Shown here: one piece after another, positions 57,365 to 64,000 of the stretch
Layout: every line of letters begins with the position of its first letter
Numbering within the stretch: the stretch's first letter is position 1
Source: Lachnospiraceae bacterium
GTDB lineage: Bacteria; Bacillota; Clostridia; Lachnospirales; Lachnospiraceae
DNA length: 64,000 nt
Direction of reading: 5' to 3'
Assembly (NCBI GenBank): GCA_022766245.1
Contig: JALEPL010000037.1
Coordinates: 1 to 64,000, forward strand
The notes under the pieces: generated by a model
Seen by the model: the letters and a program-made list of their open reading frames with translations, nothing else
What the model was told of the DNA's origin: nothing
Database searches by the model: none
Position numbers and translations under genes: made by a program

Positions 57365-59941
57365 CTATTCATTTTCGAGATATTGATACAACTGTTCTTC
57401 TGTCATAAGAATCTGGCGGGGTTTTGTTCCATCTTCCGGGCCAACAACCCCGGCTTCCTCCAGCTGATCCATGATCCGGGCTGCCCGATTAAATCCAACC
57501 TTAAAATAACGCTGGATCATGCCGATGGACCCTTTATCCTTATCAATCAAAAGCTTGGCAGCTTCCACAAAATGCTCGTCACGATCATCTACGCCTTCGC
57601 TTCCACCGGATGCTATGCCGCCTTGTATCGTAATTGTATTCATTTTATCTGCCACTTCCTGATTATATGTGGTATCTTCGTTGTGATTCTTTAAAAAATC
57701 AACCACGTCAGCTACTTCTTTGTCCGAAATAAATGCTCCCTGTACGCGAAGCGGTTTCTGCAGATTCTGGGGATAATACAGCATATCACCTTTGCCCAAC
57801 AGCTTTTCCGCACCGTTGGCATCCAGAATCGTACGGGAATCCACACCGGAGGTAACTGCAAAAGCAATACGGGAAGGCATGTTTGCCTTGATAAGACCCG
57901 TGATAACATTGACCGATGGGCGCTGAGTAGCAATAACCAGATGAATTCCACAGGCTCTTGCCAGCTGGGCCAGACGACAGATTGCATCTTCCACATCGGA
58001 GGGTGCCACCATCATCAAATCAGCGAGCTCATCCACTATAATCACAATCTGAGGTAGTTTCACCGGCTTATTCTCATCTGCTATATCTGCAATGCTATCA
58101 ATCTTCTGGTTATATCCTTTCAGGTCGCGAACACCATATTCTGCAAACTTCTGATAGCGATCCGTCATCTCTGCCACAGCCCAGTTTAATGCGCCGGCTG
58201 CTTTTTTCGGGTCTGTCACTACCGGAATCATCAGATGGGGAATGCCATTATAGACACTGAGTTCCACCACCTTAGGATCAATCATAATCAGCTTCACATC
58301 CTCCGGCATGGCCCGGTAAATAATACTCATAATGATGGTATTGATACAGACAGATTTACCGGATCCGGTAGCACCGGCAATGAGCAGATGAGGCATCTTG
58401 GCAATATCTGCAACCATGACCCTGCCTGCAATATCTTTTCCAACTGCAAAAGTAATGGGAGATTGGTTCTCATGAAATTCCCTGGATTCAACCAGTTCCC
58501 GGAAAAGAACGGGAACACTCTGTTTGTTTGGAATTTCGATACCAATGGCTGCCTTTCCAGGAATCGGTGCTTCGATACGGATATCTGCCGCAGCCAGATT
58601 CAACTTAATATCATCTGCCAGATTCACAATCTTGCTGACCTTCACTCCCATCTCCGGTTGAAATTCATATCGTGTAACAGATGGTCCACGATTGATTGCG
58701 GTAATTGTGATATTCACGCCAAAGTTTTTTAATGTCTCCTTTAATTTCTCTGCGGTCTGGTTCAAATAAGCACTGTCATCCCCACCATGGGAACGATCTG
58801 CCTGCTTTAACAGTGTAACCGGTGGAAAAGTATATTGGGCTTTATTTTGTTTGGCCTGCTCAACCTGTTGATCCACGGCAGCAATTTCCTGATTGATCTC
58901 TTCCTCAGATATTTTCTTAGGTTTTGTTTCTTCTTTTTTTAGCATGGGTTCCGGTGTCAAAGAATCCGAAGCTTCCGGCACAGATATAGGTTCCGGCTCT
59001 GCAACAACGGCTGCCTCTTCCGCTAATTCCCGAATACTTTTTGTTTTTGAACTGATGGGAGTAACCTGCAGCGTTTTTGTACTTTTGGACTCCGGTTCTA
59101 CTTCTGATTCCACAGATACCAGTGGCACTCTTCGGCTTTCCCCTACTTTAGGAAGAACATCCTCTTCCGGGAACTTTAACTCACTGACTTCATCTGAAAA
59201 TTCAGCAGGCTGCTTTGGATCCGGCAGCTTGGTATCATGAGCAACACCCGTTACCACACGCTCCATTCTTTTACGTGCTTGCTCTTTGCTGCGCTCCTCT
59301 TTACGCTGAATATGAGCGGAACGCATACGTTCTCCCTCATCCTTCGCTGTGGAGTAAATTGCCTTACCACCTTTTTTAAAGGGACTGAGAGCAGATTTTT
59401 CTGTAATCAGTACCACAGAAATAATCAATACAACAATATTGATTACATAAGCGCCCATTACACCAAAACAACTGCAAAGAAACTGTTCTAACAGTCCACC
59501 GATAAATCCGCCTCCAGTTTTATGTTCCCTACTGAAGGAGAATGCAGAAACTGCGGTGGCTCCCTTATCTGTATCGGCAATCATCTGTGCCAGCATACAA
59601 ACAAAGCATACAAACAACACAAAGGCGATGATTTTCGTTGTGGCAATACTATTTTTTCGATTAGATAGCACAAAAACAGTTCCCACAAACAGACAAATCG
59701 GGAAAATGTAGGAAGCGACTCCCATCATACCAAAGAAGAATGAACTGATACTTCCGCCCACTACTCCGCCAAAGCCAAAATTTGCAATAAACAGAATAAT
59801 GCAGACAGCCAGCATCAGCCACAGTGTAATCTCGTCCCGAAAAGACTGACGTTTTTCTTCCTGCTCCCGCAGTTCCTTTTGAGTGGGTTTACGTCTGGTG
59901 TATGTACGTTTTTGTGTGTTTTGACTCTTACTTGTTCCCAT
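57365..59941 (-). CDS. DNA translocase FtsK/SpoIIIE
   Basis: AGATGSGKSVCINTII; LARACGIHLVIATQRPSVNVITGLIKANMPSRIAF. Confidence 0.97.
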   Translation of the reverse strand: MGTSKSQNTQKRTYTRRKPTQKELREQEEKRQSFRDEITLWLMLAVCIILFIANFGFGGVVGGSISSFFFGMMGVASYIFPICLFVGTVFVLSNRKNSIATTKIIAFVLFVCFVCMLAQMIADTDKGATAVSAFSFSREHKTGGGFIGGLLEQFLCSCFGVMGAYVINIVVLIISVVLITEKSALSPFKKGGKAIYSTAKDEGERMRSAHIQRKEERSKEQARKRMERVVTGVAHDTKLPDPKQPAEFSDEVSELKFPEEDVLPKVGESRRVPLVSVESEVEPESKSTKTLQVTPISSKTKSIRELAEEAAVVAEPEPISVPEASDSLTPEPMLKKEETKPKKISEEEINQEIAAVDQQVEQAKQNKAQYTFPPVTLLKQADRSHGGDDSAYLNQTAEKLKETLKNFGVNITITAINRGPSVTRYEFQPEMGVKVSKIVNLADDIKLNLAAADIRIEAPIPGKAAIGIEIPNKQSVPVLFRELVESREFHENQSPITFAVGKDIAGRVMVADIAKMPHLLIAGATGSGKSVCINTIIMSIIYRAMPEDVKLIMIDPKVVELSVYNGIPHLMIPVVTDPKKAAGALNWAVAEMTDRYQKFAEYGVRDLKGYNQKIDSIADIADENKPVKLPQIVIIVDELADLMMVAPSDVEDAICRLAQLARACGIHLVIATQRPSVNVITGLIKANMPSRIAFAVTSGVDSRTILDANGAEKLLGKGDMLYYPQNLQKPLRVQGAFISDKEVADVVDFLKNHNEDTTYNQEVADKMNTITIQGGIASGGSEGVDDRDEHFVEAAKLLIDKDKGSIGMIQRYFKVGFNRAARIMDQLEEAGVVGPEDGTKPRQILMTEEQLYQYLENE

Positions 59942-59959
59942 TTACTCACTCCTGATTCC

Positions 59960-60835
59960 TTATGCCAGATAAAAATATGCGCCCACAGAAAACAGACCTA
60001 AAATCAGACAGTAAATGGAAAAAATAGTAAATTTTTTCTTGCGAACAACCACAAGCATGGTCTTAATACAAATATATCCGACCACCATAGCGACCAATGT
60101 TCCAACAACATAATTGAGGATTTCTGCTGACTGAAGTGCTGCAAACTCCACATCCTTAATTTCAAATACAAGCGCACCTAAAATGGCTGGAATAGACATA
60201 ATAAAAGAATATTTTACTGCAAATTTACGATTCATTCCGGTGAGCAAACATGCCGTTATGGTGGTTCCGGATCTGGACAATCCGGGAAGCGTTGCTACAC
60301 CCTGACAGATACCCACCGCAAATGCATTTGTATACGTAGTAGTCTTAGGTGTTTTCTTACCATCTTTCAGGTGATCCGCCACAAAAAGCAAAATACTGGT
60401 AATAATCAGACAGATACCCGGCACAATCAAAATCTGTTCCGCAGCTGACACCAGATCCGATGCCACTACACCGATGATTCCGGTGGGAATGGTAGATACA
60501 ATCACTAACATGACAAATTTGCGGTAACTGTTGTTCACCAGTTTGCGGTAAGAATTAGATTCCTTGTGTATTTTGTTTCCCAGAAAGGTAGCAACATTTA
60601 CAAAGGCATCTCCGATAATGCCGAATCCTTCCTTTATCATTTTCCAAATATCCTTATAGTATACTGCAAACACTGCAATCAATGTTCCGATATGAAGCAG
60701 AATATCGAAAAGCATTCCATCGGTTTCAATATCAAAAAATTGTTTGAAAAGACAAAGATGACCGGAACTACTCACTGGTAAAAATTCCGTCAATCCCTGT
60801 ATAATTCCCATAATAATTGCATCCAATAACGACAT
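59960..60835 (-). CDS. uppP: Undecaprenyl-diphosphatase UppP/BacA
   Basis: GIIQGLTEFLPVSSSGHL; LPGLSRSGTTI. Confidence 0.97.
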   Translation of the reverse strand: MSLLDAIIMGIIQGLTEFLPVSSSGHLCLFKQFFDIETDGMLFDILLHIGTLIAVFAVYYKDIWKMIKEGFGIIGDAFVNVATFLGNKIHKESNSYRKLVNNSYRKFVMLVIVSTIPTGIIGVVASDLVSAAEQILIVPGICLIITSILLFVADHLKDGKKTPKTTTYTNAFAVGICQGVATLPGLSRSGTTITACLLTGMNRKFAVKYSFIMSIPAILGALVFEIKDVEFAALQSAEILNYVVGTLVAMVVGYICIKTMLVVVRKKKFTIFSIYCLILGLFSVGAYFYLA

Positions 60836-60962
60836 ACTGACTCCTTCTTTCTAACGAATCGGTTGGATTTCCGGCAGGATTGTCTACATAAGCATTCCTG
60901 CGTATATTCTCATAGGAGTATAGCATATTTTGAAACACTTGTCATTAACGGAAACAAAAAAA

Positions 60963-61736
60963 CTATGACAGCTCATTCTTTTTTTCCTGAATAATCGCAT
61001 GCAGTTTTTCCACTGCCTGTTGAATTCCGCCCACGGCATCGATAAGACCTTCTTCCACTGCCTGCTCTCCTACAAGAATAGTACCCAGGTCGTTCGAAAG
61101 CATAGAAGTATTCATCATCATGGATTCTAACCGTTCTTTTCGCGCCCTGCTGTGACGGGCGATAAAATTTAAAATTCGATTTTGCATCTGTCGGAAATAA
61201 TCATAGGTGGCAGGTGCACCAATCACTGTTCCATTCATTCGAACCGGATGGATGACCATGGTTCCAGAAGGTACAATAAACGAATAATCCGTAGATACGG
61301 CCAGGGGAACGCCGATGGAGTGGCTTCCTCCCAGCACTAATGACACGGTAGGAAGACTCAATGAGGCAATCATCTCAGCAATAGCCAGACCGGATTCCAC
61401 ATCACCGCCCACCGTGTTTAAAATAACCAAAACCCCATCTATTTTTGCGGAATCTTCAATTTCCGCCAGTTTGGGCAACACATGCTCATATTTTGTAGTT
61501 TTTGAAGTGGAGGGAAGACATTCATGTCCCTCGATTTCTCCGATAACGGACAGCAGGTGAATTTTGTGATTCCATTTACTTTCTTCCAAAGTCATCTGTC
61601 CAATCTCACGAATCAATTCTTGTTCTTTCTTATCCTTTTCTAACTGATTTTCCGCTTTTTTCTCTGAAGAAGCGGCATCCGAAGTATGCTCCCGGTCTGT
61701 ATATGAGGATGTTTGTTCTGTGTTTTCAGCTTCCAT
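60963..61736 (-). CDS. ClpP/TepA-family serine protease
   Basis: ILNTVGGDVESGLAIAEMIASL; VLGGSHSIGVPLAVSTDYSFIVPSGTMVIHPVR. Confidence 0.9.
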   Translation of the reverse strand: MEAENTEQTSSYTDREHTSDAASSEKKAENQLEKDKKEQELIREIGQMTLEESKWNHKIHLLSVIGEIEGHECLPSTSKTTKYEHVLPKLAEIEDSAKIDGVLVILNTVGGDVESGLAIAEMIASLSLPTVSLVLGGSHSIGVPLAVSTDYSFIVPSGTMVIHPVRMNGTVIGAPATYDYFRQMQNRILNFIARHSRARKERLESMMMNTSMLSNDLGTILVGEQAVEEGLIDAVGGIQQAVEKLHAIIQEKKNELS

Positions 61737-61784
61737 GTTCGTTCTCCTTGTATATTATTAAAACTTGTATCTATTATAAAACGT

Positions 61785-61982
61785 GTATCTATTCAGAATC
61801 CCATTCAAAACAGATTTATGCGGAACCGCATAAATCGTGTGAAAATGTGTAGGTAGCAAGAGCAAGGTCTACGCTTCGCTTCGGTCGGTGTTAAACAGGT
61901 GCCACTGGCACCTAACACCCTCATCAGCGAAGCTGATTTTCATGGGCTTGCGTGTCGTATCTGTGAAGTACTGAACAGATAC
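61785..61982. repeat. Family-1 repeat, copy E (long variant, both termini)
   Basis: gtatctattcagaa...gcgaagctgattttcatgggcttgcgtgtcgtatctgtgaagtactgaacagatac; shares the ccgaagcgaagcgtagac / ggtgccactggcacctaacacc module with copy G in opposite orientation. Confidence 0.85.
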
Positions 61983-62015
61983 AAAAAGACAGATAAGGAA
62001 AACCTTATCTGTCTT
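61983..62015 (-). terminator. Terminator after glgA
   Basis: Minus strand aagacagataagg-tttt-ccttatctgtctttttg. Confidence 0.85.
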
Positions 62016-62037
62016 AGTATCTTTCATTTTTATGATT

Positions 62038-63495
62038 TTATACTGACCAGCCCTTTAAATAATTGTACAGAACTTCGTAGCGAGCCTTTGACGTCTTCCA
62101 TGAGAAGTCTTTCTCCATTCCACGCTCCACCATCTGATTCCACTGCTTTTTCCGGTCAAAGAAAATATGTTTCGAATAGTTGATAACCGAAAGCATTTCT
62201 TCTCCATTATAATTGGTGAATGAGAATCCATCGCCGGTATTTTCATATTCATTGTAAGGAATTACGGTATCCTTTAATCCACCTGTCTCACGAACGATAG
62301 GAACTGTTCCATAGCGATAGGAGATTAACTGGGTTAATCCACAGGGCTCAAATCTGGAAGGCATCAGGAATGCATCTGCTGCAGCATACAGTTTGCGTGC
62401 CAAATCATCATTATAACAGATATTTGCAGAAACCTTATCCGGATATTTCCATGCATAGTAGCGGAACATGTTCTCATACTGGTCATCTCCGGTTCCGATG
62501 ACAACCAACTGGGTAAATTCATCCACAATACGGTCAATCACGAAATTGATTAGATCTAATCCCTTCTGATCCGTGAGTCTTGAAACCAATCCAATCATAT
62601 ATTTGTGTTTATCCACTGTCAGGCCAAGCTGTTCCTGCAGTTTAAGCTTATTGTTGATCTTCTTGGTGCGGAAACTATTTTTGTTGTAATTACAGTAGAG
62701 TCTTGCATCTGTATCAGGATTGTATGAGACGTAATCAATACCATTCACAATCCCCTGCATATCCATATGTCTGGCAGATAACAGACCATTTAAGCCCTCG
62801 CCATAATAGTTCGTCTGGATTTCCTGCGCATAGGTATCACTTACTGTAGTGATATAATCTGCATAAACCAATCCACCCTTTAACATATTGGCATCCTTCT
62901 TGTACTCCAGCTTATCCGGAGTAAAAAGAGATTTTGGAAATCCGGTAAGACCCTGCATAGTCTTAATATCCCAAATCCCCTGGAACTTCAAGTTGTGAAT
63001 CGTCATAATTGACTTCATTCCCCAGAAGAACATATCTCCCTGAAAATCATTTTTCAGATAAACAGGAATCAGACCTGTCTCCCAGTCATGGCAATGGATG
63101 ATATCCGGCTGAAATCCAATCAACGGTAACATGGACAGTACTGCTTTATCAAAGAAACAGAACTTTTCAATATCGAAACGGATATTTCCATAGGGCGAAA
63201 AACAATTAAAGTATTCCTGATTGTCAATAAAATAATATGTAATTCCTTCCCATTCCAGTTTCAGAACTCCCACATATTTGTTGGGAATTGCAGGACCGGT
63301 AGTCATATAGAAATGCGTTACATACTCCATTTGATTCCGAAAATACTCCGGAATACAGCTGTAATTCGGCAGAACCACACGTACATCCCAATAGTCCGCA
63401 TCAAACTCCTTTGGCAAGGCTCCACATACGTCTGCCAACCCGCCGGTTTTAATAAATGGTACACACTCAGATGCTGCGAAAAGTATCTTTTTCAT
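62038..63495 (-). CDS. glgA: Glycogen synthase (GT5)
   Basis: KKILFAASECVPFIKTGGLADVCGALPKEF; PSRFEPCGLTQLISYRYGTVPIVRETGGLKDTV. Confidence 0.97.
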   Translation of the reverse strand: MKKILFAASECVPFIKTGGLADVCGALPKEFDADYWDVRVVLPNYSCIPEYFRNQMEYVTHFYMTTGPAIPNKYVGVLKLEWEGITYYFIDNQEYFNCFSPYGNIRFDIEKFCFFDKAVLSMLPLIGFQPDIIHCHDWETGLIPVYLKNDFQGDMFFWGMKSIMTIHNLKFQGIWDIKTMQGLTGFPKSLFTPDKLEYKKDANMLKGGLVYADYITTVSDTYAQEIQTNYYGEGLNGLLSARHMDMQGIVNGIDYVSYNPDTDARLYCNYNKNSFRTKKINNKLKLQEQLGLTVDKHKYMIGLVSRLTDQKGLDLINFVIDRIVDEFTQLVVIGTGDDQYENMFRYYAWKYPDKVSANICYNDDLARKLYAAADAFLMPSRFEPCGLTQLISYRYGTVPIVRETGGLKDTVIPYNEYENTGDGFSFTNYNGEEMLSVINYSKHIFFDRKKQWNQMVERGMEKDFSWKTSKARYEVLYNYLKGWSV

Positions 63496-63535
63496 AGGAT
63501 ACCTCCTCTTTGATTAATATGTGATAGATAAGGGA

Positions 63536-64000
63536 TTACTCCTCCCAGTTATGAAATACTTCCTGTACATCATCATCTTCATCCAATAAATCCAGTATTC
63601 TCTGAATATTGGTCAAATCCTTCTCATCGGTAAGGCTGACATAGGTCTGAGGAATCATGGTAACCTCAGCACTTGCCATTACTATATTCTCAGCCTCCAA
63701 AGCCTCTCTTACTGCACTGAAAGAATCCGGATCAGTAGTCACCTCGAAGCTGTCCTCCTCCTCGGCAAAGTCCTCTGCACCGGCATCCAATGCCATCATC
63801 ATCAGATCATCTGCCTCAAGGTCACAGTCTTCTTTTGCAATGATAATCTGCCCCTTCTCATCAAACATGTAAGATACACATCCCTGAGTACCGATACTGC
63901 CCTGTCCCTTGGAAAAGGCATTTCGAACATTCGCTGCCGTACGATTCTTGTTGTCGGTCAGTGCCTCAACGATGATAGCTGTCCCGCTGGGACCATATCC
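63536..64000 (-). CDS. YebC/PmpR-family regulator (5' end beyond window)
   Basis: Reading in from the window end: GYGPSGTAIIVEALTDNKNRTAANVRNAFSKGQGSIGTQGCVSYMFDEKG. Confidence 0.95.
   Translation of the reverse strand, partial: GYGPSGTAIIVEALTDNKNRTAANVRNAFSKGQGSIGTQGCVSYMFDEKGQIIIAKEDCDLEADDLMMMALDAGAEDFAEEEDSFEVTTDPDSFSAVREALEAENIVMASAEVTMIPQTYVSLTDEKDLTNIQRILDLLDEDDDVQEVFHNWEE

Noticed and set aside
6007-61982. Family-1 repeats as a CRISPR array
   Set aside because: Copies are dispersed over 55 kb in both orientations with no regular spacers and no cas genes.

Overview
The window is chromosomal sequence from a low-to-mid GC Firmicute, most likely a Lachnospiraceae/Clostridia member by gene content and synteny; no species is claimed. 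Most of it is housekeeping. From the left these are: the TIGR03960/03936 radical SAM pair, RNase G and the L21-Prp-L27-Obg block; nadD-yqeK-rsfS; lexA divergent from an SOS LysM gene; a ylmE/sepF/ylmH/lspA/rluD cell-division block; dac-mgsA-rodA-minEDC-PBP2-mreDCB-radC; a methionine gamma-lyase-like gene with miaA-mutL-mutS and two FAD oxidoreductases; bofC-like and spoVB-like genes; ybeY-(pgpH-like)-phoH-yqfD-yqfC; pdp, rlmH, folD, fhs, ftsK, uppP, a TepA/ClpP-like protease, glgA and a truncated yebC. No rRNA, tRNA, CRISPR array, prophage or IS element was recognised. The main accessory region is about 12.1-17.2 kb. It holds a GH53 galactanase, a frameshifted and truncated beta-galactosidase remnant, an AraC regulator, and an uncharacterised 617-aa protein translationally overlapping a 72-aa zinc-ribbon protein. 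That pair sits behind a near-consensus sigma-A promoter flanked by two copies of an operator-like motif. Other signals the gene list does not explain are: (1) an interspersed intergenic repeat family with GTATCTGTTCAG termini, at ten or so loci, two of which overlap the ends of genes; (2) a second family built on a ~50-bp imperfect inverted repeat; (3) a ~43-nt motif conserved (38/43 by eye) just upstream of the start codons of fhs and the SOS LysM gene; (4) a PgpH-position protein whose HD metal ligands look lost.
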